Position numbers and translations under genes: made by a program | The notes under the pieces: model-generated | The model's input: the letters and a program-made list of their open reading frames with translations, nothing else | The model's database searches: none | What the model was told of the DNA's origin: nothing | From: Neobacillus vireti | GTDB taxonomy: Bacteria; Bacillota; Bacilli; Bacillales; Cytobacillaceae | Direction: 5' to 3' | Assembly (NCBI RefSeq): GCF_001026695.1 | Contig: NZ_LDNB01000012.1 | Span: 31,428 to 95,427, forward strand | DNA length: 64,000 bases | In this document: positions 1-8,017 of the stretch, in pieces | Numbering within the stretch: the first letter of the stretch is position 1 | Layout: the number at the start of each line of letters is the position of its first letter

Positions 1-52
1 TGGAACGGAACATTCAGTTTTAACACAGCAAAAAAAATAGAGGTGTATAATC

Positions 53-934
53 ATGCCACAGTTCTTTTTGAATAAACGTCTGATTATTTTGCTTGTCAGC
101 ATTATTGTTCTCGTGGCATTGATTGGGTTTTCTTTAAGGGAGAGAAACAAACTATCCTGGCCGGAGCAATTTGTTAAAGATACGACCGGCTGGGCTCAAT
201 CCCTGGTTTCAAAGCCTACTAACTATATTGCAGGCTTTTTTGAAAATCTCCAGGACTTACAAAATACATATAATGAGAATAAGGAATTAAAATCGCGGCT
301 TGACAATCTTGTCAGCCTTGAAGCACAAGTTCAAGCGCTGAAAAAAGACAATGAAGACTTGCGAGCGGTTCTCGGTGAAGAAAAGACCCTGCGAGATTTT
401 GAACCACTGCCAGCTACTGTAATTGGCAGGAATCCTGATCGTTGGCATGAAATGATTATTATCGACAAAGGCAGTTTAAACGGTATTAAGAAAAATATGG
501 CGGTTGTTACAGCAAACGGTTTAATTGGAAAAATAAAAAATGTGAATAAATTCAGTTCAACCGTGCAGCTCCTAAGCGCAACGGACCCGAAGAATCGGAT
601 TTCCGCCATTGTTCAAGGTAAAACCAAAGTGTATGGTCTTGTTGAGGGCTATGATAAAGAGAAAAAATTACTTATGGTGAAGGCGATTCCAGCCGGTGCT
701 GAAATTGAAAAGGGACAAACGGTGATAACATCTGGGTTAGGCGGTATCTTTCCTGAAGGGCTGCTAGTAGGAAAAGTAGTCGAGGTGAAACCGGACCAGT
801 ATGGGTTGAATCTGACAGCACTTGTCGAACCTGGTGCAGATTTTTATGATATAAAAAATGTAATGGTCACGAAAAAAATCATGCGAGAAGCGGATGTAAC
901 AGATTTAACCGATGGGAAGGAGGAGGGATCGTGA
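53..934 (+). CDS. mreC: Rod shape-determining protein MreC
   Basis: MreC is the extracytoplasmic scaffold of the elongasome; it links MreB filaments and MreD to the peptidoglycan synthases that build the lateral wall. The 293-residue product has a short basic cytoplasmic tip, one membrane segment at about residues 10-27, a coiled-coil at about 60-110 rich in Glu, Lys and Leu, and a C-terminal beta-rich MreC domain from about 115 to 275 (GLIGKI and TSGLGGIFPEGLLVGKV blocks). The ATG follows an AGAGGTG ribosome binding site. It overlaps mreD by four bases, so the two are translationally coupled. mreB would be expected just upstream but lies outside the window. Confidence 0.97.
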   Translation: MPQFFLNKRLIILLVSIIVLVALIGFSLRERNKLSWPEQFVKDTTGWAQSLVSKPTNYIAGFFENLQDLQNTYNENKELKSRLDNLVSLEAQVQALKKDNEDLRAVLGEEKTLRDFEPLPATVIGRNPDRWHEMIIIDKGSLNGIKKNMAVVTANGLIGKIKNVNKFSSTVQLLSATDPKNRISAIVQGKTKVYGLVEGYDKEKKLLMVKAIPAGAEIEKGQTVITSGLGGIFPEGLLVGKVVEVKPDQYGLNLTALVEPGADFYDIKNVMVTKKIMREADVTDLTDGKEEGS

Positions 935-1449
935 AAAAGTTCCTTCTTCCTCTTTTATTTCTATTTTTGTTTTTAGTAGAAAGCCTTTTTGTGCAATATT
1001 TACCTGAAGATGCTTTTGGCCATAATCGCATCTTAGTGCCACACTTTCTATTTGCGGCAATATTGTTTCTTACAATTTTTGTCGGAAAGAAGCAGGGGAT
1101 TATTTATGCGGCTATTTTCGGCCTGTTATTTGACATTGTTTATGTCGAAATTATTGGCATTTACTTATTTATTTATCCATTTATTTCCTATGTCATTTCG
1201 AAAATTATGCAGATCTTGCAGACAAATATGATCATTGCCTTCCTCGCTTCGGTTTTTGGCATGGCCTTATTAGAAGTGGGCGTTTATGAGATGAATCATT
1301 TAATTCACGTAACAAACCTTGACTTTATGAGCTTTGTTAATTTGCGTTTATACCCAACTCTTATCTTAAATGCAGCCTTTATTGTTATTGCGGGTTACCC
1401 ATTAAAAAGGCTATTTGAAAAACATGCCGAGGCACTTAGAGTAGAATGA
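931..1449 (+). CDS. mreD: Rod shape-determining protein MreD
   Basis: MreD is a small integral membrane partner of MreC in the elongasome. The 172-residue protein is almost entirely hydrophobic, with about five membrane segments and the family's FGLLFDIVYVEIIGIYLF-type loop near residues 62-80. It starts at a GTG that overlaps the mreC stop codon and sits behind a strong GGAGGAGGG ribosome binding site, which supports this start over internal ATGs. The usual length for the family is about 160-175 residues. Confidence 0.95.
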   Translation: MKKFLLPLLFLFLFLVESLFVQYLPEDAFGHNRILVPHFLFAAILFLTIFVGKKQGIIYAAIFGLLFDIVYVEIIGIYLFIYPFISYVISKIMQILQTNMIIAFLASVFGMALLEVGVYEMNHLIHVTNLDFMSFVNLRLYPTLILNAAFIVIAGYPLKRLFEKHAEALRVE

Positions 1450-1513
1450 GATTTTTTTAAAAAAAAAGGAGAATGGACGCATCGTGTCGAATTTTTACTT
1501 AAGATAGTCTATA

Positions 1514-1565
1514 CTTCCGATTCGGAAGAGAGCTTGAGGGTATGCAATTTCTAGTAGGATTGCAT
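1514..1565. promoter_or_regulatory. Two short palindromes upstream of minC
   Basis: The 157-bp gap between mreD and minC holds two perfect 7-bp inverted repeats: CTTCCGA/TCGGAAG at 1514-1528 with a one-base centre, and ATGCAAT/ATTGCAT at 1542-1565 with a ten-base loop. Neither is followed by a T-run, so they do not look like terminators. A TATACT hexamer at 1510-1515 overlaps the first palindrome and could be a -10 element, but I see no convincing -35. An operator or leader-RNA role for minCD is inference. Confidence 0.3.
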
Positions 1566-1606
1566 GTTCTGAACTTGCTTGCTTAATTATGAGGTGAATT
1601 TTCTCC

Positions 1607-2287
1607 ATGAAAAAACGGCAAAATGTTACAATAAAAGGAACGAAGGAAGGTCTTGTCCTTCATCTAGATGACAGCTGTTCATATGAAGAACTAAAAAGGG
1701 AACTAGATCAAAAGCTTTCAGCCAACTTGAGGACACAGGAAGAGCGCCATGTACTCTCTGTTAAGGTGGAAATCGGCAATCGCTATTTAACCGAGAATCT
1801 ACAGGAAGAGCTGAAAAACTTAATCCGACAAAAGAAAAATTTAGTTGTCGATGAAATTGTATCGAATGTCATCACAAAAGAGGAAGCGAAAGCATTAAAG
1901 GCTGATACCGAGGTTATCACGGTAACGAGAATTGTTCGTTCGGGTCAGGTGCTTGAAGTTCCAGGTGATATCCTGTTAATAGGCGATGTCAACCCGGGTG
2001 GAACGGTGATTGCCGGGGGCAACATTTTTATTATGGGCGTATTAAAGGGTATAGCCCATGCCGGTTGCTTTGGGAATGATCAGGCTGTAATTGCTGCTTC
2101 CAGTATGAAACCGGCGCAGCTGCGGATTAGTGATTACCTAAATAGAGAGCCAATTTCCGTTCAAAGCAATGAAAAACAAGAGATGGAATGTGCTTACATA
2201 GATGAGAACCGTCAAATCGTCATTGATAGATTGCAAGTTTTAATTCGATTAAGGCCTAATTTGACAAGATTAGAAGGGGGACAATAA
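1607..2287 (+). CDS. minC: Septum site-determining protein MinC
   Basis: MinC inhibits FtsZ polymerisation and is recruited to the membrane by MinD to prevent polar septation. The 226-residue protein has the N-terminal inhibitory domain (about 1-100) and the C-terminal beta-helix that binds MinD and dimerises (about 105-210). The signature RSGQ at 111-114 and GDVNPGG at 126-132 are both intact. The ATG follows TGAGGTG. minD begins two bases after the stop, which fits the classical minCD operon. Confidence 0.96.
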   Translation: MKKRQNVTIKGTKEGLVLHLDDSCSYEELKRELDQKLSANLRTQEERHVLSVKVEIGNRYLTENLQEELKNLIRQKKNLVVDEIVSNVITKEEAKALKADTEVITVTRIVRSGQVLEVPGDILLIGDVNPGGTVIAGGNIFIMGVLKGIAHAGCFGNDQAVIAASSMKPAQLRISDYLNREPISVQSNEKQEMECAYIDENRQIVIDRLQVLIRLRPNLTRLEGGQ

Positions 2288-2288
2288 G

Positions 2289-3092
2289 GTGGGAGAAGCA
2301 ATCGTAATTACATCCGGGAAGGGCGGCGTTGGGAAAACAACCACTTCCGCTAATATTGGCACGTCTCTGGCCCTTCAAGGGAAAAAAGTCTGCTTAGTAG
2401 ATACAGACATCGGTCTTCGAAATTTAGATGTTGTAATGGGACTTGAAAATAGAATTATTTATGATCTAGTTGACGTTATTGAAAAAAGATGCAAAATCCA
2501 TCAAGCACTGGTTAAGGACAAACGTTTTGATGGTTTATTATACTTACTCCCAGCCGCACAAACCGTTGATAAATCAGCTGTTAAGCCAGAGCAAATGAAG
2601 GAACTAATCATGGAATTAAAGCAAGACTATGATTATATCATTATTGATTGCCCCGCAGGGATCGAGCAAGGCTTTCAGAACGCAGTGGCCGGTGCTGACA
2701 AAGCGATTGTTGTGACAACACCTGAGGTTTCCGCTGTTCGTGATGCAGACCGTATTATCGGACTGCTTGAAAAACAAAGGAATATGGAAGCGCCTAAATT
2801 GGTTGTCAACCGGATTCGCAATCATATGATGAAAAGCGGCGACATGCTTGAAATTGATGAAATTACCCAGCATTTATCAATTGAACTAGTGGGGATTGTC
2901 GCTGATGATGAAGAGGTCATCAAAGCCTCCAACCATGGTGAACCGATTGCTTTAAATCCAAACAGCAAAGCGTCAATCGCTTATCGCAATATTGCCCGCA
3001 GGATTCTCGGTGAATCCATTCCGCTTCAACCGCTTGAGGAAGCAAACAAAGGTGTCTTTACAAAAATTAAGAAGTTCTTTGGTGTTCGCTAA
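2289..3092 (+). CDS. minD: Septum site-determining ATPase MinD
   Basis: MinD is a ParA/MinD-type ATPase that binds membrane in its ATP form and activates MinC. The deviant Walker A motif GKGGVGKTT is at residues 10-18, Walker B-like DTDIGLRNLDVVMG at about 38-51, and the C-terminal amphipathic membrane-targeting helix (KIKKFFGVR) closes the 267-residue protein. The start is a GTG inside GGTGGGAGAAG, with the ribosome binding site (AGAAGGGGG) at the end of minC. A terminator follows, so the mre-min operon probably ends here. Confidence 0.97.
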   Translation: MGEAIVITSGKGGVGKTTTSANIGTSLALQGKKVCLVDTDIGLRNLDVVMGLENRIIYDLVDVIEKRCKIHQALVKDKRFDGLLYLLPAAQTVDKSAVKPEQMKELIMELKQDYDYIIIDCPAGIEQGFQNAVAGADKAIVVTTPEVSAVRDADRIIGLLEKQRNMEAPKLVVNRIRNHMMKSGDMLEIDEITQHLSIELVGIVADDEEVIKASNHGEPIALNPNSKASIAYRNIARRILGESIPLQPLEEANKGVFTKIKKFFGVR

Positions 3093-3098
3093 TTATCG

Positions 3099-3132
3099 CC
3101 TGTTCACGAGATTTGTGGACAGGTATTTTTTT
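3099..3132 (+). terminator. Terminator after minD
   Basis: CCTGTTCAC (3099-3107) pairs with GTGGACAGG (3115-3123) through nine pairs including one G-U. A run of seven T residues follows at 3126-3132. Confidence 0.85.
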
Positions 3133-3133
3133 G

Positions 3134-3205
3134 GGCTCTGTTATTAAAAGTGAATGTTGATTTCGTTCCAGGCGCGAGCGGTTCGCGGGGCGGGCTCTCA
3201 GCTGG
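3134..3205. repeat. Truncated copy of the 183-bp dispersed repeat
   Basis: The left end (GCTCTGTTA, then GTGAATGTTGAT and TTCCAGGCGCGAG) matches the elements at 13191-13373 and 40706-40888. Homology stops after about 70 bp in the GC-rich core near 3195. The right half is missing, and a 21-bp-period array follows directly, so this looks like a decayed remnant. Confidence 0.75.
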
Positions 3206-3221
3206 AGTTTTTGCCCGGATT

Positions 3222-3333
3222 TTCTTAATAAAGTCTGATTCGCTAATAAATCCTTAAATTCGCTAATAAACATGGCAGATTCGCTAATAAACTTGTAAGA
3301 ATTGCTAATAAACTCTCGAAATTCGCTAATAAA
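3222..3333 (+). repeat. Array of 21-bp-spaced TTCGCTAATAAA motifs (array 1)
   Basis: TTCGCTAATAAA occurs at 3239, 3259, 3280 and 3322, with a one-base variant phase (ATTGCTAATAAA) at 3301 and a degenerate unit at about 3222. Successive starts are 20-21 bp apart, while the 8-9-bp spacers differ in sequence. The 478-bp gap between minD and spoIVFA also contains the minD terminator, a truncated 183-bp repeat, a second repeat fragment at 3472-3509 and the sigma-E promoter; I see nothing else between 3334 and 3471. Related arrays are at 22152-22246 (opposite orientation) and 51561-51843. Confidence 0.85.
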
Positions 3334-3471
3334 AAATTGGGCGAGTCTAATTGACTGCATTTCTTGCGGGAAAAACATGTTTTTCAGACGGGCAAGTCTC
3401 TTCTGATTACATCTTCTGCCAATTCGAAGTCCAAAATGGATAATTTACCTCACAACTGGCTTTTTCGAGGA

Positions 3472-3509
3472 GGCCATACGCCGCTGATCAGGGCGCTTGC
3501 GCTTTTCTT
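3472..3509. repeat. Fragment of the AGCGC-type dispersed repeat
   Basis: This stretch is nearly identical to the reverse complement of the start of the repeat at about 21189-21226: GGCCATACGCCGCTGA, then CAGGGCGC, then TTGCGCTTTTCTT. Its last 18 bases also occur at 61647-61664. It ends exactly where the sigma-E -35 element of spoIVFA begins. Confidence 0.75.
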
Positions 3510-3539
3510 GTCATATTCGTCCATTCCTTTTCATAAACT
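3510..3539 (+). promoter_or_regulatory. Sigma-E promoter of spoIVFA-spoIVFB
   Basis: GTCATATT at 3510-3517 is a perfect sigma-E -35. CATAAACT at 3532-3539 is a good -10 (consensus CATACAAT), and the 14-base spacing is right. Transcription would start near 3546, just ahead of the ribosome binding site at 3552-3561. The spoIVF operon is known to be transcribed by sigma-E in the mother cell of B. subtilis. Confidence 0.8.
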
Positions 3540-3570
3540 TGTACAAAAAGTGGGAAAAGGGTTGATGGAA

Positions 3571-4365
3571 ATGGCGCGGTCTACACCGGAGGAAATACGG
3601 CGACGAATCGCAAAGCGGAAAAAAGATCAAGGTCTGGGATCGGCAGCAAAAACGCCGGAACGGCAAATTGCTTGGCCGGTTGATGATGAAAAATACGGCT
3701 ATAATTATATTGCTCCTTCCGAAAACTCTGGTGGAGATGACGGGCATCCATTATTTAAAAAGGAGGTATTCTTTTTCAAAATATTGGCTTCTGTACTTCT
3801 GTTTTTAATGGTGGCCATATTGTTTCGTAATCATTCCGCGACCTTTAAACCGGCAAGGGACTTCATTACGAGCACAATGAACAAGGATTTTAAGTTTACC
3901 GCCGTGTCAGAATGGTATGAAGGCAAGTTCGGTAAACCATTGGCATTGCTTCCGTTTTCAGAAAAGGATAAAACGGGAAAAAAAGCAACAGCGGAAACAC
4001 CTAATTTTTCCGTTCCGGCAATGGGAAAAATTCTTGAAAACTTTGAGAAAAACGGTCAAGGCATCATGATTGAGACGAGTAAAGGGGCTGCAGTCCAGGC
4101 GATTAATGGGGGGCATGTTACATTTGCCGGGGTTAAGGAGGACTTGGGGAAAACCGTCATTGTTCAGCACGCCGATTCGACGGAAACTTGGTACGGAAAT
4201 TTAGATGAAATTAAGGTCAAATTATTCGAATATATCGAGAAGAGAACAGTAGTAGGCACGGTTTCCACGTCTGCCGGCGATGATAAAACGAAAGGCAAGT
4301 ATTATTTTGCGATCAAAAAAGAAGATGATTTCATCGACCCAATTCAGGTGATTCGCTTTGAATAA
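3571..4365 (+). CDS. spoIVFA: Stage IV sporulation protein FA (SpoIVFA)
   Basis: SpoIVFA anchors and restrains the protease SpoIVFB, together with BofA, in the outer forespore membrane until the sigma-G signal arrives. The N-terminus is basic (PEEIRRRIAKRKK), a membrane segment lies at about residues 67-90 (FFFKILASVLLFLMVAILF), and the C-terminal third is an M23/LytM-like domain (HVTFAG, WYGNLDEIKVK, GKYYFAI) that is the target of forespore proteases in the model. The frame stays open to 3364, but the sigma-E start near 3546 and the GGGAAAAGGG site at 3552-3561 place translation at the ATG at 3571, or less likely 3565. The product is 264 residues, the usual size. Confidence 0.93.
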   Translation: MARSTPEEIRRRIAKRKKDQGLGSAAKTPERQIAWPVDDEKYGYNYIAPSENSGGDDGHPLFKKEVFFFKILASVLLFLMVAILFRNHSATFKPARDFITSTMNKDFKFTAVSEWYEGKFGKPLALLPFSEKDKTGKKATAETPNFSVPAMGKILENFEKNGQGIMIETSKGAAVQAINGGHVTFAGVKEDLGKTVIVQHADSTETWYGNLDEIKVKLFEYIEKRTVVGTVSTSAGDDKTKGKYYFAIKKEDDFIDPIQVIRFE

Positions 4366-5224
4366 AGCTATCGGTTTACTTCGGTTGATTTCTATCCATC
4401 CATTGTTGTGGATTGTTATTGCCTTATCGATTATGACCGCGCATTTCCTTGAAGTTTGTTTATTACTAGGGATTATTTTTATTCATGAAATGGGGCATGC
4501 TGCTGCGGCTGCTTTTTTTTCATGGAGAATTAAAAAAATTACGCTTCTGCCCTTTGGCGGCGTTGCTGAGATGGATGAGCATGGTAATCGGCCTTTAAAG
4601 GAGGAAACGATTGTCGTGATTGCCGGACCGCTCCAGCATGTCTGGATGGTCGCGTTAGCATACGGTTTACTTTCTCTTCACTTAATTCCAAAAGATTTAT
4701 TTCAATTATTTATCAGTTATAACGTGATGATTTTTGTATTTAATCTTTTTCCGGTGTGGCCGCTTGATGGCGGCAAGCTCGTTTTCTTACTGCTCTCATT
4801 GAAAAATTCCTTTCCGCATGCACACCGGCTGACACTGATTATTTCGTTTTTCAGCCTCTGTTTCTTTTCAATTGTTATTTTATTGGCCGCACCGTCCCAT
4901 CTTAATGTATGGGTCGTGATTGCCTTCTTGTATTTCTCGCTCTACCACGAATGGAAGCAGCGCCGTTTCATCTTTATGAGATTTTTATTGGAACGCTATT
5001 ATGGAAAGAAATCCAGCCTCCGAGCTCTGAAGCCGATTCAGGCCGATGAACAGGATTTGCTTATCCACGTTTTGGAAAAATTCCAGCGTGGCTGCAAACA
5101 TCCAATAATAGTTGAAGCTGGCGGCAGGGAAAAAGGTCAATTAGATGAAAACGAACTCCTGCACGCCTACTTCACAGAAAAACGACTAACCGATAAAATC
5201 AGCGACCTTCTTTTTTTATACTAA
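4358..5224 (+). CDS. spoIVFB: Intramembrane metalloprotease SpoIVFB
   Basis: SpoIVFB is an M50 (site-2) zinc protease that cleaves pro-sigma-K in the mother cell. The HEMGH motif supplies H43, E44 and H47, and PLDGG supplies D137, the same positions as in B. subtilis. About six membrane segments are followed by a C-terminal CBS-like domain from about residue 200. Translation starts at a TTG overlapping the last eight bases of spoIVFA, so the inhibitor and protease are coupled. The product is 288 residues. Confidence 0.96.
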   Translation: MNKAIGLLRLISIHPLLWIVIALSIMTAHFLEVCLLLGIIFIHEMGHAAAAAFFSWRIKKITLLPFGGVAEMDEHGNRPLKEETIVVIAGPLQHVWMVALAYGLLSLHLIPKDLFQLFISYNVMIFVFNLFPVWPLDGGKLVFLLLSLKNSFPHAHRLTLIISFFSLCFFSIVILLAAPSHLNVWVVIAFLYFSLYHEWKQRRFIFMRFLLERYYGKKSSLRALKPIQADEQDLLIHVLEKFQRGCKHPIIVEAGGREKGQLDENELLHAYFTEKRLTDKISDLLFLY

Positions 5225-5262
5225 AAGAGTATAATAAAAAGAAAAAAGCGAGGACGCTACGT

Positions 5263-6723
5263 TTGGAAACATTAATAATTAATTTTATGGCACGCGAAAA
5301 GCGGTTTGCTTATCTCAGAAACAATCTTGTTGAACAGATCGTTTTTGACCGTCCTGAACATCGCTCGCTGGTCGGTAATATTTATTTTGGTACGGTGACA
5401 AAGGTGTTGCCGGGGATGAATGCTGTATTCATTGATATTGGCGAAGACAAAAATGCCTATTTGCATCGTGATAACCTGCCATCCTATGTGCTCTCTTCCG
5501 AAAAACAAAAGAATGTTACTAGCTTTGTGCATCAGGGCGAAAAGATGCTCGTGCAGGTGGATAAGGATGCAACCGGCACAAAGGGACCGAAAGTAACAGG
5601 TATTATAGAAATTCAAGGAAATAATCTCATATATATGCCCAAGGGGCGTTATGTTGCTGTTTCAAAAAAAATCGCTAATGAGTCTAAACAGACTACCCTT
5701 CGCCGCCACGGTGGCCGTCTCAAAACGGAAGAAGAAGGGATCATTTTTCGCACATCAAGCATTTCAAGTACGGAAGAAGAAATTCATGATGAGCTGCAAA
5801 CATTAAGACAACAATATCAGGAACTCTTACAGAAAACCCCTAAAAAGCCGGGAATAATTTTTCAAAAAGATACCTTTATTGAGATGATTTCAACTCAGAC
5901 AACGAAAATGAAGGCTGGTGAAGTCATTGTCGATGATCTGGAGCTAAAAAAAATCCTTGAGCAGGTTAACCCCAAGGTGAAATACACGTACTACAATGGA
6001 AAAGAGGATATTTTTTCAGCAAATAAAGTGGAGCATGAAATTGATAAAGCGCTTAAAAGAATTGTCTGGCTCGATCATGGTGCCTATCTTATCTTTGATG
6101 AAACGGAAGCTCTCACAATTATCGATGTGAATACGGGGAAATTTTCTGGGAAAGCCGATTATCAGGAAACGGTCCTGAAAACAAATCAGCTCGCAGCCCA
6201 AGAAATCATCAGGCAGCTCAGACTTCGCGATATCGGCGGAATTGTCCTGATCGATTTTATTGACATGAAACGGGAGCAGGACAAGCAGGCGATTCTCGAC
6301 ACCGTCGAAACGGAATTATCCAAGGATGAGAAGAGAACAAAAATCATCGGCTTTACACCGCTGGGAATCCTGCAACTAACACGGAAAAGGACAAAGGTCG
6401 CACTGTCAGAGGCGCTTCAAGTGAAATGTCCTGTCTGTGAGGGCACAGGCCGCATTCTAAGTGCCGAAACGATTGCATTCCGGCTTGAGCGCGAGCTGTT
6501 AGAACACCGCCATGGTGAATTTGAAGCCATATTAATAGAAACAACAAAAGAAGTTAAAGAGATGCTGCTGGGCCCGAATGAAGCCCATAAAGAAACGTTA
6601 ACAGGGATGCTAAATTTAAAACTTTATTTTTCGATCCAAGCAGCAGCAAAACCATACTATATTCTGAAACAATTCGGCGAGGAACGAGATATCTCCCTAA
6701 AGGCTATTGACACTCTTCCCTGA
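5263..6723 (+). CDS. rng: Ribonuclease E/G family protein
   Basis: This is a single-strand endoribonuclease of the RNase E/G family, acting in rRNA maturation and mRNA decay. An S1 RNA-binding domain lies at about residues 36-120 (GTVTKVLPGMNAVFIDIG). The catalytic magnesium ligands are D288 (DVNTGKF) and D331 (DFIDM), 43 residues apart as in E. coli RNase E. The Zn-link CPVCEGTGR is at 389-397. At 486 residues it is RNase G-sized and has no degradosome tail. B. subtilis lacks this enzyme, but several Bacillaceae carry it between spoIVFB and rplU. The start is a TTG behind a modest GCGAGGA site. Confidence 0.93.
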   Translation: METLIINFMAREKRFAYLRNNLVEQIVFDRPEHRSLVGNIYFGTVTKVLPGMNAVFIDIGEDKNAYLHRDNLPSYVLSSEKQKNVTSFVHQGEKMLVQVDKDATGTKGPKVTGIIEIQGNNLIYMPKGRYVAVSKKIANESKQTTLRRHGGRLKTEEEGIIFRTSSISSTEEEIHDELQTLRQQYQELLQKTPKKPGIIFQKDTFIEMISTQTTKMKAGEVIVDDLELKKILEQVNPKVKYTYYNGKEDIFSANKVEHEIDKALKRIVWLDHGAYLIFDETEALTIIDVNTGKFSGKADYQETVLKTNQLAAQEIIRQLRLRDIGGIVLIDFIDMKREQDKQAILDTVETELSKDEKRTKIIGFTPLGILQLTRKRTKVALSEALQVKCPVCEGTGRILSAETIAFRLERELLEHRHGEFEAILIETTKEVKEMLLGPNEAHKETLTGMLNLKLYFSIQAAAKPYYILKQFGEERDISLKAIDTLP

Positions 6724-6744
6724 ACTATGTTAGTATTCTAATGT

Positions 6745-6850
6745 TATGTTTGTAGCGCACCCGTGCTACAACCGCACAGAACAGGTAGTAAGCTTTTGTG
6801 TTCCTTCGCAAAACGCCTGGAGATGGCGAGTCTGAGTTTATAAGGAGGTG
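6745..6850 (+). promoter_or_regulatory. L21 ribosomal-protein leader
   Basis: The 133-bp gap before rplU is rich in pairing segments: GTAGCGC..., GTGCTAC and the GC-rich CGCCTGGAGATGGCGAG at 6814-6830. It sits where the known Firmicutes L21 autoregulatory leader lies in the rplU-prp-rpmA operon. I identify it by position and partial resemblance, not by a covariance search; the exact ends are uncertain. Confidence 0.55.
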
Positions 6851-6856
6851 CAGTTC

Positions 6857-7165
6857 ATGTACGCAATTATCGAAACTGGCGGTAAACAACTTAAAGTCGA
6901 AGAAGGCCAAGCTATCTACATTGAGAAATTAGATGGTGAAGCTGGTGAAACAGTTACTTTTGACAAGGTTCTTTTCGTTGGCGGTGAAACTGTAAAAGTT
7001 GGAAGCCCTGTTGTTGCAGGCGCTACCGTTACAGCTAAAGTTGAAAAACAAGGCCGTGCGAAGAAAATCGTTGTTTTCAAGTACAAAGCGAAGAAAAACA
7101 ACCGTAAGAAGCAAGGTCATCGTCAACCTTACACAAAAGTAGTCATCGAAAAAATCAACGCGTAA
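6857..7165 (+). CDS. rplU: 50S ribosomal protein L21 (bL21)
   Basis: bL21 is an early-assembly 50S protein that binds 23S rRNA domain I. The 102-residue protein begins [11 protein letters not shown] and ends with the basic [19 protein letters not shown] segment typical of the family. The ATG at 6857 follows AAGGAGGTG; an upstream GTG in the same frame is part of the ribosome binding site region. It is the first gene of the L21-Prp-L27 operon. Confidence 0.98.
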   Translation: MYAIIETGGKQLKVEEGQAIYIEKLDGEAGETVTFDKVLFVGGETVKVGSPVVAGATVTAKVEKQGRAKKIVVFKYKAKKNNRKKQGHRQPYTKVVIEKINA

Positions 7166-7180
7166 GGTGTTGGAGTATAG

Positions 7181-7525
7181 ATGATTGGAATTACGATTAC
7201 CCGTACTAAATCCGGAATGATTCAATCCTTTGAAATAAGCGGTCATGCGTTGTTCGCAGACCGGGGGAAAGATATCGTTTGTGCAGGCGTATCTGCCGTC
7301 TCCGTTGGTGCTATCAACGCAGTGCACGAACTGACTGGTATCACTCCCGACCTTGAACATCGGGCAGATGGATTCCTCCGATGCGTCGTGCCGGAAGATC
7401 TTCCGCAAGATACCAACGAGAAAATCCAGCTTATCCTTGAAGCAATGGCTGTTTCATTACGATCGATTGAAGAACAATACGGTAAGCACATACAAATAAC
7501 CTTCAAAAAGCAGGAGGTGGAATAA
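7181..7525 (+). CDS. prp: Ribosomal-processing cysteine protease Prp
   Basis: Prp (YsxB) removes the N-terminal extension of L27, an essential maturation step in Firmicutes that lack mature-length L27. The catalytic pair H22 (SGHALFADRGKD) and C34 (IVCAGVSAV) are both present. The protein is 114 residues and lies between rplU and its substrate gene rpmA, starting one base before rpmA's ATG. The ATG has a GGTGTTGGAG site. Confidence 0.95.
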   Translation: MIGITITRTKSGMIQSFEISGHALFADRGKDIVCAGVSAVSVGAINAVHELTGITPDLEHRADGFLRCVVPEDLPQDTNEKIQLILEAMAVSLRSIEEQYGKHIQITFKKQEVE

Positions 7526-7819
<294 letters not shown>

Positions 7820-7829
7820 GAACTGCATC

Positions 7830-7865
7830 GGAAACTCTAACCTGATTGGTTAGAGTTTTCTTTTT
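7830..7865 (+). terminator. Terminator after rpmA
   Basis: AAACTCTAACC pairs with GGTTAGAGTTT around a TGATT loop, followed by TTCTTTTT. It ends the ribosomal operon. The region 7866-8000 holds only a weak TATACT hexamer at 7982-7987 that may serve spo0B. Confidence 0.88.
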
Positions 7866-8017
7866 GCTAGCGAATATTACCTTCCATTCAATTCTTCTTG
7901 GGAACTACTTCGTTATAGCTTCTTTTTTCCTCTAAAACACGTCATTTGGATAAAAATGCTTACTCATGTTTGTTTTTTTGATATACTAACAGCATCACTT
8001 AATGTGGGAGTGTACGT

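Noticed and set aside
3222..3333. CRISPR-like array of short direct repeats
   Set aside because: Repeats of 12 bp and spacers of 8-9 bp are far too short for CRISPR, and no cas genes are nearby. The same applies to 22152-22246 and 51561-51843.
3364..3570. N-terminal extension of SpoIVFA
   Set aside because: The extension covers a repeat fragment and the sigma-E promoter. The ribosome binding site at 3552-3561 and the family length support the start at 3571.
7950..7990. Sigma-H or sigma-A promoter for spo0B
   Set aside because: Only a TATACT hexamer is convincing; no -35 with suitable spacing could be found, so it is not listed as a feature.
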